Assembly: GCF_014839835.1 (NCBI RefSeq) | Contig: NC_071617.1 | Span: forward strand, 41,817,652-41,881,651 | Reading direction: 5' to 3' | Origin: Dryobates pubescens | Lineage: Eukaryota; Chordata; Aves; Piciformes; Picidae | Length of the DNA: 64,000 bases | In this document: piece after piece, positions 17,901 to 29,300 of the stretch | How the letters are laid out: every line of letters starts with the position of its first letter | How positions within the stretch are numbered: position 1 is the first letter of the stretch | Position numbers and translations under genes: made by a program | The notes under the pieces: generated by a model | Database searches by the model: none | Told to the model about the DNA's origin: nothing | What the model saw: the letters and a program-made list of their open reading frames with translations, nothing else

Positions 17901-20733
17901 CGGTATCTTTTCTTGACCACATTTTGTGTGCCTGCTCTGATACGCTCCTGTCGCTTTCCACAGGCAGTCACCTTGAATTGTGCACACAGCTTCTGCTCTT
18001 ACTGTATTAGTGAGTGGACAAAGCGTAAGGTGGAGTGCCCGATCTGCAGGCAGGAGATCAAATCCAAGACGCGCTCTCTGGTGCTGGATAACTGCATTGA
18101 CAGGATGGTCGAAAAACTGGACGTGGAAACGAAAGAGCTTCGCCTGAGCCTTACCAGAGAGCGGAAAGGTGAGAGGTGGGTGGATGTGGCATGATGAGTA
18201 TAATCTCTCATTCCATCTATTTCTGTACCACTTTCTTGGCACCTATATACCAAGGAAATGCTCAGGGAATGCAGCAGAAGCGCGAGGAAGTAAATTTTGA
18301 GGTAGCTTTACGGCACAGTAAAACAAAATTAATAAGAAGGTTGGGAAAAGAACAAACAAACAAATAGAACAAACAAATAGAACAAAACCAGGTTGGAAGA
18401 GACCTTCAAGATCATCGTGTCCAACCTATCATCCAACACCACCTAATCAACTAAACCATGCAACCAAGCATCCTGTCAAGCCTCGCCCTGAACACCCCCA
18501 GCAACGGCGACCCCACCACTTCCTCAGGCAGCCCATTCCAATGGGCAATCACTCTCTCTGTGTAAAACTTCCTCCTAACCTCCAGCCTAAACCTCCCCTG
18601 ACACAGCCTGAGACTGTGTCCTCTTGTTCTGGTACTGGGACTTTGGTGTGGATTCCACAAGGGAGCAGCACAGCTCAACCATGCTGTATGTGCCACTCTT
18701 TCAAAGATATCACTAAGAAAAAGGAAAACTATATAGAATGGCCCTTCAAAAATTTCTCAGGCACCTTTTGATTAAGCTGTTGACTACATCATTGCATAAA
18801 CTCAGAAAGAGTTGTTGGCCATTGGAATGGGCTGCTCAGGGAGGTGGTAGAATCACTGTCCCTGGAGATGGTCAAGAGGGGATTGGATGTGGCACTTGGT
18901 GCCATGGTTTAGTAGTCATGAGGTGTTGGGTGACAGGTTGGACTTGATGATCTTTGAGGTCTTTTCCAACCTTATTGATTCTATGATTCTAACACAGCAG
19001 AGCAGTGCCTGATGAGAAACTGAATTCTCTTCAGTATGCTAAATTTATGTAGGAAATCTCCAAAGGGAACATTAGTGTGTCCTGTAAGTGTATGGCTGAA
19101 CTGGCAGCTGCTCTACCATGCTAATTTTTGTGAAATGAAAGCCACCATGGCTTAAATGCGTAACTTTTTGCCTAACTGTAGCTGCATGATAGTGGTGGCT
19201 TTAACTAAAACTGAGATATGGTGTATTTCTATCCTGCTTCCCTCTTCTGAATGTGTTTCTAGAGCAATTGACACTGGTATCTAGGTGCTGAAATGTAGAA
19301 GTCTCTTGCTGCTGCCCCTTAACAAATTTCTGTCACTGTGTTCCCTTGAGTAATTGCTTTATTTTCGTCTTGTTGAGGTGAGTGCATGATCCTTCACTTT
19401 GCAACATGTGACTGAACACTGGAACAGGCTGTCCAGAGAGGTTGTGGAGTCTCCTTCTCTGCAGACATTCAAAACCTGCCTGGATATGTTCCTGTGTGAC
19501 CTGCTTTGGCAGGGGATTGGACTAGATGATTCTTCAAGGTCCCTTCCAGGCCCTATCATTCTGTGATTCTGTAAGCCTTTCACCTAATTGAAAAGAGTCT
19601 CAGTGGTGACACAGAATGACATCACTAAGCAGTCTTAATCCTGAAGTTACAAACTGTTGAACCATCTCAGTCTGATGCCCTCAGGAAATGCTGCACTGCT
19701 CAGAGACTGCCCAGCTTGGCTTTCACCTTTGCAGAACTGACGCTGCTCTTGTGTAACACACACATCTGTGGAGTATGCCATAGCCCTTCTGGAGTGTCTC
19801 ATGAGGTAGCTAATGGTGATGAGATGAGTGGTGCATCATTTGAGCCCACTTCTGTGTGGTAAACCACTGATCTTCATGCTTCTTTGAACAAAAGGGAAGT
19901 AAGATCGTAGCCTGCCTTTGTATGTGATAGATGCTCTCATCATATAAATAACTCTAAGTAGGAAATCATTTAGTTTCACCATGACACTTCAGCAGGAAGG
20001 ATGAACTGTTTCTGTGCAGTCTTTCTATTCAGTGATAGAAACAATTTGAGATGAAGGTAACCATGCCTGTATTTAAACATGAATTCCTAAGAAGAAGCCA
20101 GGTGAAAGAGAAATTATGGTGCAAGTGGCACTTGATGACTTCAGTCAGAGCTTCCCAAGAAGCTTTTCTTAAGAACCTTAGTAGAACAAGCACCACAGGA
20201 CAGCTTGCACTCTTAAATGTGTAGAGGTTTAGATGGGGCCTGAACAACCATTACTTGCTTGAGAGCTCCTTCACACATTTTATACCTTCCTTTTTTCTTA
20301 CCTGCCAAGCAGAGTATTAGTCAGCCACTTCCATTGCCAGCTGTGTGAACGCGTAAGGATGGAGGATCTCTCCTCCTCATCTGTGCTACCTTAATGGGAA
20401 CAGGCATATAGAAAGCTTATGAAAACAAGCAAACAAAACCCCCAATGCTTTATTCTTTTAATACTGAAAATGAAAAACCCCTGCCCTGCAGCTTGAAAGA
20501 CGTGTTGCAAGCTGACAAAGGCTATAAGTTTCAAAGAGAAGTAGTGATTTAGCATTTGTGGGTACAGTGGTCACTGCTGACTTTTGTATCTGTGTGTTTT
20601 GAATGCAGAGAAACAGGAGGATGTGTTGATGAAACTAGCCACAGACAATGAGAGACGTATCATTTCGTCCATCTACTCCCTCATGTGGGCGAGTCTTTTT
20701 GACAGTGAGGACTCCGAGGAGGATTCTTCCTGA
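5924..20733 (+). CDS. RNF8: RNF8 E3 ubiquitin-protein ligase, complete coding region
   Basis: Nuclear RING E3 that binds phosphorylated MDC1 at DNA double-strand breaks through its FHA domain and, with UBC13, builds K63 ubiquitin chains that recruit RNF168, 53BP1 and BRCA1. Coding exons: 5924-6016, 8773-8901, 10962-11699, 12814-12876, 13561-13650, 15686-15793, 17964-18168, 20609-20733. They total 1551 nt, 516 aa plus stop; human is 485 aa. The FHA core is at about 32-115 with GRG (R36), SRKH (S54, H57) and SLNGVWLN. A Lys/Ser-rich linker follows, then a Gln/Glu-rich coiled coil at about 270-390. The C3HC4 RING has C398, C401, C413, H415, C418, C421, C432 and C435, all present. The start has a strong context (GCCATGGCG). 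Intron 4 uses a GC donor. The last exon gives a tail of about 40 residues ending in an acidic Ser/Glu/Asp stretch, unlike the short human end. The introns hold many CR1 copies and one solo LTR. Confidence 0.96.
6914..7144 (+). mobile_element. CR1 LINE 3' fragment
   Basis: A 230-bp piece from AGGTTTAGGCTGGATG through the RT stop to an (ATTCT)n tail. It lies in RNF8 intron 1. Confidence 0.92.
9983..10668 (+). mobile_element. CR1 LINE, 5'-truncated
   Basis: RT C-terminus from [20 protein letters not shown] onward, with a frame break near 10330 (loss within the [10 protein letters not shown] segment). It ends in an (ATTCT)n tail. It lies in RNF8 intron 2. Confidence 0.94.
12874..12882 (+). other. 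RNF8: GC-type 5' splice donor of RNF8 intron 4
   Basis: Exon 4 ends CAAGAG and is followed by GCAAGT, an exact match to the consensus of GC-AG introns (AG|GCAAGT). The next exon starts at 13561 with CATCATGCT. Only the GC donor keeps the frame and the expected family sequence (LQE followed by HHALMEEL; human has LQEHWALMEEL). The nearest GT, four bases downstream, would shift the frame. Confidence 0.88.
14611..14664 (-). repeat. (ATAGAATAC)n tandem tail of the nested CR1
   Basis: About six perfect 9-bp units. They form the 3' terminal microsatellite of the nested CR1 and are not an independent satellite. Confidence 0.9.
14611..15106 (-). mobile_element. CR1 LINE nested inside another CR1 (inner element)
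   Basis: Minus-strand CR1 with its own 3' tail at 14611-14664 made of about six copies of ATAGAATAC, a longer unit than the ATTCT tail of its host. The RT end is open ([20 protein letters not shown]). The target duplication is at most two bases (TT), so the insertion left almost none. Confidence 0.9.
15365..15526 (+). other. Possible in-phase cassette exon in RNF8 intron 5 (unconfirmed)
   Basis: Directly after a CR1 copy, sequence preceded by CATCCCCAG and followed by GTATGT is open for exactly 54 codons. The entry and exit phases (0 and 0) match the flanking RNF8 exons 5 and 6, so inclusion would keep the reading frame. The translation is rich in charged and aliphatic residues (for example [19 protein letters not shown]) and is not CR1 sequence. 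No counterpart exists in the human protein as I recall it. It may be a lineage-specific exon, an exon-like remnant, or chance. The adjacent CR1 supplies most of the would-be polypyrimidine tract. Confidence 0.3.
16092..16954 (-). mobile_element. Solo LTR of an endogenous retrovirus (family shared with 41938-42706)
   Basis: Ends TGCCTCGG...CTCCACA on the plus strand, a TG/CA pair, with 5-bp target duplications GTAGT at 16087-16091 and 16955-16959. AATAAA on the minus strand (16192-16197) lies about 105 bp from one end, as in an R-U5 region, so the LTR is read on the minus strand. No internal retroviral sequence is present. It lies in RNF8 intron 6. The 5-bp duplication suits ERVL-like or some other avian ERV groups; the exact family is not determined. 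Confidence 0.82.
17110..17537 (-). mobile_element. CR1 LINE 3' fragment
   Basis: Tail (AGAAT)n at the left, RT C-terminus open in reverse ([20 protein letters not shown]). It lies in RNF8 intron 6, about 430 bp before the second RING exon. Confidence 0.93.
18364..18638 (-). mobile_element. CR1 LINE 3' fragment
   Basis: Left end carries an ACAAATAGA-type tail, then CAGGTTGGAAGAGACC and the end of RT in reverse ([20 protein letters not shown]). It lies in RNF8 intron 7. Confidence 0.88.
18804..18990 (+). mobile_element. CR1 LINE 3' fragment, (ATTCTATG) tail subfamily
   Basis: Matches the RT end and 3' UTR (GGACTTGATGATCTTTGAGG) and finishes TGATTCTATGATTCT, the tail type common across birds. 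It is the same subfamily as the inverted pieces at 46136 and 53480. It lies in RNF8 intron 7. Confidence 0.88.
19396..19573 (+). mobile_element. Old CR1 LINE 3' fragment
   Basis: Diverged CR1 end (GAACACTGGAACAGGCTG ... TTGGACTAGATGATT) finishing CATTCTGTGATTCTG. It lies in RNF8 intron 7. Confidence 0.82.
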
Positions 20734-21400
20734 AATGGAAGCCACTCCCTTATCTAAACTCTGTTACTGCAAACTCATTTGCCTGTGTCCTGCACAGACT
20801 GGCAGGATTTGTCTAAACCTAAAGGCTGACTGCTGCTGGATGAATGGATGGGACATCTGGAATGGCAGACTCTATGAAGAGGCTGGAGCTGAGAACTGGC
20901 AGCATTTGGAAGAAGGACCTTTTTAAATGGATGTACCGAATCTTGATCTCCAAAACAGAACTGGGATTGTGAGGGGACAAACTACAGTTCTGCTAGACAA
21001 CTGACATACAAAGCTTAGACTTCCATGATGGTTTGTGACCTGCTTGGTGTAACGTAATAGGTTATCTGCATCGCTGCCCCTTCCTTAGTGAACGTTTAAA
21101 TGTGTACATCAGCTTCCCTTAATTCAGGCAAGAGGGAATGGCCCAGGCTATTTGAGAACTTGGCCATCCCTCCACCAGCAGGCATGAGAGGTGTATCAGG
21201 AAAGTGCCAGTGTAGATTTTCCTCTTGAGTTTCATATGGCAGCTAGAGTAATCCCAGGCTTCTGGCAGTGAAAGTAACAAAAGGTGGGTTATGGACCCTG
21301 CCAGCCCCAAGTGATTAAATGCAATGTAAGCTGAGCTGCTGGTCATCATCTGTTTGATCTGTGGACACTGTTTGCTTTCTCTCTTATCGGGATGGAGAAG

Positions 21401-21406
21401 ATTAAA
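21401..21406 (+). terminator. RNF8: Candidate poly(A) signal ATTAAA for RNF8
   Basis: ATTAAA lies 668 bp past the RNF8 stop codon. It is the commonest variant of AATAAA. Downstream sequence is moderately T-rich. There is no other support, and alternatives further downstream (for example ATTAAA near 22791) are possible. Confidence 0.3.
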
Positions 21407-23715
21407 TCTTCCAGAATTCCTTAGCTAGTGCACTTTTCATACACTTACCTTTGCTATGTTCCCTCTTTAGGCTAAAGAGAATTGGGAAGCAGTGCAACCA
21501 GAAATTATTAGCAACTAACAACAGCACTTCTGAAGAGGCAGGGTAGGAAAGCAGTGTCTGTAAGCAATCACAATGCACAGAAGGCAACATTTTATTGTTT
21601 ACAAAACATTGTTGAGCTGTGGGTTGTATAGTGACCTCACAGCAAATCTCTCATCCCTGAGAGACTGAGCAAGTCTTGCCTCATCTGTCAATTTGTCTAT
21701 GAAGTTCCATTTCCAGTGGCATGTGCTTCTGATTTAGCTGTTAGATGGAAAGGACTGTTTTACACTGTGAGAAGAGGATGGGGAAAGCCCAGCTCATCTA
21801 ATATTTCTTTGGCTGTTCTTACGTACTTCCTGTGTTTATTTTGTTTCAGAAGGAAAATGTAAATCCATTTCTGCATTAGTCTTCCTTGGAGCAACCAGAG
21901 TTGGTTGTCTTTTTCCTAGCTGTCTTAGATTTTTTAATTGGAGAAAACACTCTCTCTTTTAAATGATTTTGCTTCACGTTTTTGTTGCTGTAAGCAGTGG
22001 GAATATCTTGAAGTTGTGACTTGTGTATTCAGGACCCGATAAAAGACAACCCAACTCTTCCAGCCTGTGGCTACCCTAATGGTAATTTAGTGGATACAAT
22101 CATAGTTCTTATTCTTCCCCTAAAGAAGGATTGCCTTACAAAGGTGCATGAACAATGATGCTTAGTACATAGTGCATCCTGATAGATTGGGTTGGTTGGA
22201 CTCCCACAGGGGAAGCAGGTCTGAGCTGTGGGCCAGGCAGCTTTCTTAAAATCTTAGTGCAAGATTTCTTTTGTAAAGGAATCATTGTATCATGAGTTTT
22301 CCTCTTTCCCTGTTGTTGCTCTTTTCTTTTTACATGTACTCTTGAGAGTTTCTTTTGTGAATATATGCTCTCTGGGATGTCTGAGAGAAGAGTGTTCTTC
22401 AAAATGCTTGTGAAATAGGCTTGACGTTGGAACTATCATTCCTGGTGAAGAGCAGGAGGAACATGCTCTGGTTACCTAGGCCTGCAAAGCCTTCTTCTGT
22501 GTCTCTCTTTCATGTTGCTGTGCTTTTTTTGTTTCATTTTGCCAATACATTTATTTTGTTACATTGGTGCTTATGCATATTGCAGAGAAGGATAATACCT
22601 TGCTTAGTAGCAGATTAGTTCTTTTGGTGTGGTTTCTGAGTGTGCCTTCTTTGCTAGAAACAAAAAACAACCAAGCATTTGCACTATTATTGGCAGATGC
22701 AGAACATCAGAGGCTAAATAATACTGTTCACTTGCAAAAACATTTTACTGACAAGAGCAAAGCTCTCCTCCCAATTCATGAAGTTCCTCATTAAAACCAC
22801 CGTTGCTCCAGAGCTGATGGCTAGACATACAGAAGTGTCAGATCTGAGCTTCTGGAAGAGATGTTCACATTTCTAATACTGGGATCTCCTTTGGTCTAAC
22901 TTCTGGGTCCTTTCTTCTACTTGATTCAGATATGAATGTCCCCTTGGAAATGTCATGCCCTGAACTTGTTATCTGCTTTGGGGTGGCGTCAAGCACTTCC
23001 AATCTTGTATCCAGGATTTATGTTACAACTCTGAGGTAGTCACGGTTGATGCACAGCAAGCCTGATGCAGGTTCAAGACTTGCTGCTTTCTGTTGGAAGA
23101 GAGCTGTCATGTAGTGTGGTGAGCACTTTCAGAGTGATATATGGTTTTTATTAACATCATCAGGAACAGCTGGGAAGGAATGCTAATAGATTGTGGAAGG
23201 GACCATCGCAGAGAAATAGTGCAGATTGGATACAAGTAGCTGTCAGATGTTCTTGAAGGCATCAAACAACGTAGTCCTGTCCCTCTGTCGATACTGTGTT
23301 TGTTTTGATCTTTAAGATTAAGCATCCACATGTGTCTACTGACCTGTGTTTCAAGCTTAAAGCAGAGTACAAGACTGCTCAACACGTGTTTGAAATCCTC
23401 ATGACAAATCATGCATTAGGTTTTTTTCTGTGTGAAAAATTTTATCCAAAGGCCTCACAAAACCTCAGGTAAAGGAGCTGCACGTGGTTTACAGTGAAGT
23501 GTGTGAGCAAGATGTAGCTTCTCTGTAGGAGTGATGACATTTCCAGCCAGCACAGCAGGACAGGCAACGCTGCACTCCCGAGCAGGTTGGGATTCTGTTA
23601 GGTAGGTCTCCTTCAGGAGCATGAGAGGGGAAAAAAACCAAAAAGGCTGTTTTTCTTAGTTTCATTCTCAAGGCAATGTCTGAGACATTTGTGTTAACAT
23701 ACTTTGTATACATTT

Positions 23716-23823
23716 TACATATATTTACAAAACAAAACCACCACCCAAAAAACCTCCCAACCCCCAAAGAAACAAACCCCCCCAACCCACAAACAAACAC
23801 CCAAACAAAGTCAACCCCAACCT
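23716..23823. repeat. A/C-rich low-complexity tract
   Basis: About 100 bp almost without G or T, with several C runs of 3-7 spaced by A runs. The minus strand therefore carries repeated G runs and could form a G-quadruplex. It lies in the RNF8-CMTR1 intergenic region. Confidence 0.7.
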
Positions 23824-23887
23824 GAAATATTTTACACAGAATTTCAATGTATTTTGACCCTTATATTTTTGCTCCTCTGGCACAGGT

Positions 23888-24390
23888 CTGGGCTGGAACA
23901 CCTCCTGTGAAGAAAGGCTGAGACTTGCAGTTGCTCAGCCTCTAGAAGACTCGAGGGAGGGACTTCATTATAGAATCATAGAATTAATAAGGTTGGAAAA
24001 GACCTCAGCGATCATCAACTCCAACCTCTCACCCAACACCTCGTGACTAACTAAACCATGGCTTCAAGTGCTACATGGTATTTGGGGGGGGGGGCTACAG
24101 GAAAGATGGGGACACTTTTCAGCAAAGCGTGTTGCAATGGGACAATGGTTTTAAAGAGGTCAGATTTAGACTAGATACAAGTAGCAAACTTTTTACAGTG
24201 CGGGTGGTGAAACGCTAGAACAGGTTGCTCAGAGAGGCATTGGATGCCTCGTTATTGGAAACGTTAAAAGGTCGTGTTGACCGGGGTTCTGAACAACCTC
24301 CACTTAGAGGTACCACTGCACGTTGCAGGGGCTTTGGACTCGATGGTATTTAAGGATCCCTTCCAACCCAAACCATTCTACGATTCTATG
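23888..24390 (+). mobile_element. Old CR1 LINE interrupted by a younger CR1 tip
   Basis: A diverged plus-strand CR1 (CCTCCTGTGAAGAAAGGCTG at the left, CCCTTCCAACCCAAACCATT and GATTCTATG at the right) is interrupted at 23970-24076 by about 107 bp of a minus-strand CR1 3' end (AGAATTAATAAGGTTGG). It sits directly against the CMTR1 CpG island. Confidence 0.82.
23970..24076 (-). mobile_element. CR1 LINE 3' tip nested in the old CR1
   Basis: Begins TAGAATCATAGAATTAATAA, then GGTTGGAAAAGACCTC and runs to the RT stop region (CCATGGCTTCAAGTG). It is a very short 5'-truncated insertion. Confidence 0.85.
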
Positions 24391-24409
24391 CACCCCTACC
24401 CCACCTCCA

Positions 24410-25200
24410 GCGGAAGGGGCCGAGGCCGCCAGCTACGGGCTTCCCTCCAGAGCCCAGCCCTTCTGCCCCTCGCCCCGCTTCCGGATTGGCCCGGCCCCAA
24501 GAGGGGCTTTGCGAAGGGGGCGCCGGGCCCACCCCCGGGCTGGGGCTGCCCGCGGCGCGCCTGTGCAGCTGACCCTCGGAGCCGTCGCGGATGTTGCGTC
24601 ACTGCCGCGCGTCAGCGAGCGGGGAGGACCTGCGGCGCGGGTACGGCGTCAGCGGCGCCTCCGAGCGGAGAAACGAAACTGTGTTCCGGCCGCCACCGCC
24701 GGGCCTTCGGGAAGCGGAACCGCCTGCAGTTCGTTCGAGCAACGAGTCCCCGCTCGCCGCCTCCTCTTCCGAGGGTGTCGCCCGATCGGCCGGCCCCGCT
24801 CTCGCTGCACGCCTGGGGGTCAGTCCGGAGCGCGGCCGCCGGAAGCTCCCGCGGCTCCTCTCTGCCTGCCCTTCGCCTAGGAGTGCCTGCAGCCCGCCAC
24901 CGGTTCGTGTGCTCTCGGGTACCGGGAGCGGGGAGCTACGGGGTCCCCGGGCGAGCGGACCCTCAGGTCGGCCGGTGCGACGTCAGCAAGGGGCTGGCTG
25001 AGGAGCGGGCCCGCGGGCTGCGGTGTCGCAGCAGCCGGGGCTGTGCCCGCAGGGCGCCGTCGGGGTCAGCGGAAGGCTGCTCTGCGCACCTCCGAAGCGC
25101 GGGCCCCGTGCGGGTGGTGTGCTTTGAAGCAGCTTTCACTCAGAGCTGTGTGCCTCCCGCGTACGCGGTGCCAACCCGCAGTTAGCTCTGGGCGCAGAGC
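24410..25200 (+). promoter_or_regulatory. CMTR1: CpG-island promoter and probable 5' UTR exon of CMTR1
   Basis: A GC- and CpG-dense block of about 800 bp lies 1.2-2 kb upstream of the first CMTR1 coding exon. That exon starts at an acceptor (TTTCAG at 26344-26349) only five bases before its ATG, so at least one non-coding 5' exon is required, and this island is the obvious place. Visible elements are CTTCCGGATTGG at about 24478-24489 (ETS plus inverted CCAAT) and an interferon-type motif at 24668. Which GT ends the 5' exon cannot be decided by eye. Confidence 0.75.
24668..24681 (+). promoter_or_regulatory. IRF/ISRE-like element in the CMTR1 promoter
   Basis: GAGAAACGAAACTG contains AANNGAAA, the single-site IRF consensus, and resembles an ISRE with a one-base instead of a two-base spacer between the GAAA repeats. 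Human CMTR1 is known as an interferon-stimulated gene (ISG95), which makes the site plausible. Function here is inferred. Confidence 0.35.
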
Positions 25201-26354
25201 TATCGAGCAGGAAATAAGATGCCCTGTAGAAGCGGGTTTTAGGAGGGTGGGGATCTTGAAAGGAAGCTAGCGGCGGGGAACGAAGAGTGTGTTAACGAGA
25301 GAAAATCTTAGAAAATGGAAAATTGCGTTCAGATTATTACAAGCAAGCAAGGGAAAAAAACCTAAACTGACTTGAGCAAACAAATACGAGTTTGCTGCAA
25401 TTGACTTTACGGTGGAAGGGAACAGATTTCTTAGCCATAGTTGGGTGAAGCTGTGGGATGATTTTGCAGGCAGTCATTAGGATGAATAAAGGAATAGGTC
25501 CTTAAACTGCCCTTGGCTATGGTTGTGGGAATAAGTCTGATAATAGAGAGTTTGAATTGGTGGCCTGGGGCATCTTTTCTAGCCCAGCATTCTAATAGGT
25601 TTTCATTGCTTTTTGTCAGTAGTGGGGAGGTTTAGCTAAGTGCTCTAAGGGTCTGTGCCTTTAAAATTTCATTCCTCTGCAAGCCTTCCTGGCTAGTTTC
25701 TCTTAAACCACTTTTAAGTGTTGGTCCCTTCTCTGGGTTTATGCAAAGCCTTACAACGACATCCAGAAGCTTGGTATCTTGCCAGTGACTGCTGGTGAAA
25801 AACACAAGCACTTGAGCACATATTGAGTGAAATTCTGCTATAGAAGTCATGTAGGAAAGCTCTTCTATTAAATAATATTTGCAGAGGTGTTCTGGTTCTC
25901 TTGTGAGGAATTTGTTCCACCTTGGATGTTATCCATTAGATTGAGCTCATTTCCTCATTGGGGTTGGGTTTTTTTGAGTGTTTAGGTAAAGCAATACTTT
26001 GATTCAGTAATAGTAACAAACTGCCACATGTTTAAGTTATTTTAAGTGCTGATGTCTCCATTTCCACCTTCTGCTGTCACGGTAAATAGGTTGTAGATGT
26101 GGTTTGAGACTCAAGTAATTGGTAACAGGGAAACCTCTGCAGAGATTTCATGTTTGTTTAGTGAGAGTAGCTTTTAACAAAAGATCAAAAGAAGCCAATT
26201 TTTTTTACCTTATGCAAACTTGGGTGGAGGAGCATAATGCTGAGTGGCCCATAAAATGCTCTGTGGTTCCATGTTGTTGCACCTCACTTTTCAGCATGCA
26301 GAAGAAAGTTGATTTCTTTAATGTTCACCAAGTGATCATCTTCTTTCAGCAAAA

Positions 26355-29300
26355 ATGAAGAGAAGGACAGAACCTGAATTTAGCAGCCCCCAAAAGAAGC
26401 AGAAGAAGAGGATAGAAGACTTGGGATTAACCCTCAGTTCTACTTCAGATGATGAAACTCAATTTAGTAATCATACTACTCAAGGTGAGGTTGGAGATAA
26501 TGTATCTGCTGCTGCAGGAAATCTAAATAATAACTTGGAATTGAATCTGTGTCTTCTAAGAGACTGGATGAGGCACTTGGTGCCATGGTTTAGTTGATTA
26601 GGTGGTGTTGAGTGATAGGTTGGACTCGATGATCTCGAAGGTCTTTTCCAACCTGGTCGGTTCTATTCTATACCCTAACTGATAGCCTGGACTGCAAGGC
26701 CATACTGTCTTTAGGTAAAAAAATCCATTATTTCTGTTTGTAACCTTGGATTAGTGTGATTCATTTTTTTTAAAGCTTTTATTTTTTTTTTTTAATTGTA
26801 TAAATTCAGACACAGAAAATTGAATAGAATAGAACAAACCAGGTTGGAAGAGACCTTCAAGATCATTCAGTCCAACCTATTATCCAACACTATCTAATCA
26901 ACTAAACCATGGCACCAAGCACCCCATCCAGTCTCCTTCTAAACACCTCCAGTGATGGTGACTCCACCACCTCCCTGGGCAGCACATTCCAATGGCCAAT
27001 CTCTCTTTCTGTGAAGAACTTCTTCCTAACCTCCAGCCTAAACCTCCCCTGGCACAGCTTGAGACTGTGTCCTCTTGTTCTGCTGCTGGTTGCCTGGGAG
27101 AAGAGACCAACCCCCACCTGGCTACAACCTCCTTTCAGGTAGTTGTACACAGCAATAAGGTCTGCCCTGAGCCTCCTCTTCTCCAGGCTAATCAGCCCCA
27201 GCTCCCTCAGCCTCTCCTTACAGGCCTTGTGCTCCAAACCCCTCCCCAGCTTTGTTGCCCTTCTCTGGACACCTTCCAGCAAGTCAACATCTTTCCTAAA
27301 CTGAGGGGCCCAGAACTGGACTAATTGTTTAGCATTTTTTTACCACCTGTTACAGTTTTCAATAAAAGGAAGAAGGTTGGGAGAGAGAACTGATGGAACA
27401 TCTGACCTCAGCTGAGCATGGCCTAGCAAATGTTAAAAGCAAGACGAGTTGTGAATGGACTTCTGTGAGATTTATGTAGCAGGCATTGTGTTTGAGGCAC
27501 ATCATGAGCCTCTGGAAAATAAAGCACAGCTCAAAACTAGGCAGCAAAGTTAATTGAAGCTGTGTATTGGAGAAACAGAAAGCAGTAACTGACCCTAAAG
27601 CCAAATCCATTGTGATCCTTGTGTGTGTCCAAGATCTTTGTGAATAGAAACACAGCTTGTGTGACAGATGTCTGAAAATCAAGATGGGTATCTAATACTG
27701 CAAACACCAGTCATAGCCTTTCCTGCCTTTGAGCTTGGAGTCTCAAAGGTTGATACCGTAAAACTTTAGTGTAGTAGTTGTGTGGGGATTCGTGTCCTGA
27801 ATCTTAAAAGTTGATAGTTCAGCAACAACAGTTGAGCATGCATAGAAAGGATTTTAACTGGAGTCATCTGTTTCACTGTAGTGTCTTTCCTTGTCACTGT
27901 AATGGCCTTTCTTTAGAATAGAATAAACCAGGTTGGAAGGGACCTTCAAGAACATTGAGTCCAACCTATCATCCAACACCATCTAATCAACTAAACCATG
28001 GCACCAAGCACCCTACCCAGTCTCCTCCTAAACACCTCCAGTGATGGTGACTCCACCACCTCCCTGGGCAGCCCATTCCAATGGCAAATCACTCTATGAA
28101 GAATTTCTTCCTAACAGCCAACCTAAACCTCCCCTGGCACAGCTTGAGACTGTGTCCTCTTGTTCTGGTGCTGGTTGCCTGGGAGAAGAGATGAACCCCC
28201 ACCTGGCTACAACCTCCCTTCAGGGAGTTGTAGACAGCAAGAAGATCTGCCCTGAACCTCCTCTTCTGCAGGCTAAGCAACCCCAGCTCCCTCAGCCTCT
28301 CCTCATAGGGCTTGTGCTCCAGACCCCTCACCTCTGCCTTTTCCTCATCTTTTGTTACCACGTTCTCCACTTGTTTCCTGTTTCTTCACTGACACTCAGT
28401 TTTCTGTAATAGGAAAATACAGAGGTCTGTGAGTTGAGAGAGAAATAACCTGTGTTTTTTCTCAAATTAGAAAAACCTAAGAGAAGTTGAGTTCTTCTTT
28501 CTAGGTAATTGTAATGACTTTTTAAAAAATAATTTCTTTTTTGAGTGAAAAACAGAAAAAAGGTTAACTCTGTTTCCAGTTTTCTGCATTATCTCAGGGC
28601 AAGCTATGTGGCTCAGCTTCTGGTTTTGTGAAGTAACACAGAATGGTTTCTAGCATTCAGTGAGCAAGGGAGGCTCAAGAGGTAGAAGTTTGCTGCAGTG
28701 TGTGGCTGTACTTGCTGTGGGTTGCTGCTCCAGCAATCTCTGTGTTCTGCCCCATATCATTAACTTGAGTATGACTGATGTGGTGGTAGACACATTTCAG
28801 GATGAAAATTTGTCATTGCTTCATCATCAGTAAGTTTGCAGATGACACCAAGCTGGGGGCAGGTGTTGATCTGTTAGAGGGTAGGAGAGCTCTGCAGAGG
28901 GACCTTGACAGGCTGGACAGATGTGCAGAGTCCAAGGGCATGAGATTGAACACATCCAAGTGCCGGGTTCTGCACATTGGCCACAGCAACCCCATGCAGT
29001 GCTACAGGCTGGGGTCAGAGTGGCTGGAGAGTGGCCAGGCAGAGAAGAACCTCAGGGTACTGGTTGATAGTAGGCTGAACATGATCCAGCAGTGTGCCCA
29101 GGTGGCCAAGAGGGCCAATGGCATCCTGGCCTGGATGAGGAACAGTGTGGGCAGCAGGAGCAGGGAAGTCATTGTGCTCCTGTACTCAGCACTGGTTAGG
29201 CCACACCTTGAGTCTTGTGTCCAGTTCTGGCCCCCACAGTTTAGGAAAGATGTTGAGTTGCTGGAATGTGTCCAGAGAAGGGCAACAAAGCTGGGGAGGG

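Larger units (their letters stand above)
20734..24390 (+). other. RNF8 3' UTR and RNF8-CMTR1 intergenic region
   Basis: No coding exon could be supported here. The RNF8 3' UTR starts at 20734. No AATAAA was noticed close downstream; ATTAAA at 21401-21406 is a possible poly(A) signal. An A/C-rich low-complexity tract lies at 23716-23823. The region ends with an old CR1 (23888-24390) that abuts the CMTR1 CpG island. Confidence 0.6.

Noticed and set aside
24274-25185. 303-codon open frame on the plus strand over the CMTR1 CpG island
   Set aside because: Starts in old CR1 sequence and runs through GC-rich promoter sequence with few stops. Composition is Arg/Ala/Pro/Gly with no recognisable domain, and another frame is open over the same bases.
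26485-26597. Extension of CMTR1 coding exon 1 beyond its donor to a stop at about 26597
   Set aside because: The open frame runs into a CR1 tip. Splicing at GTGAGG (26485) joins in phase to an exon matching the known CMTR1 continuation.
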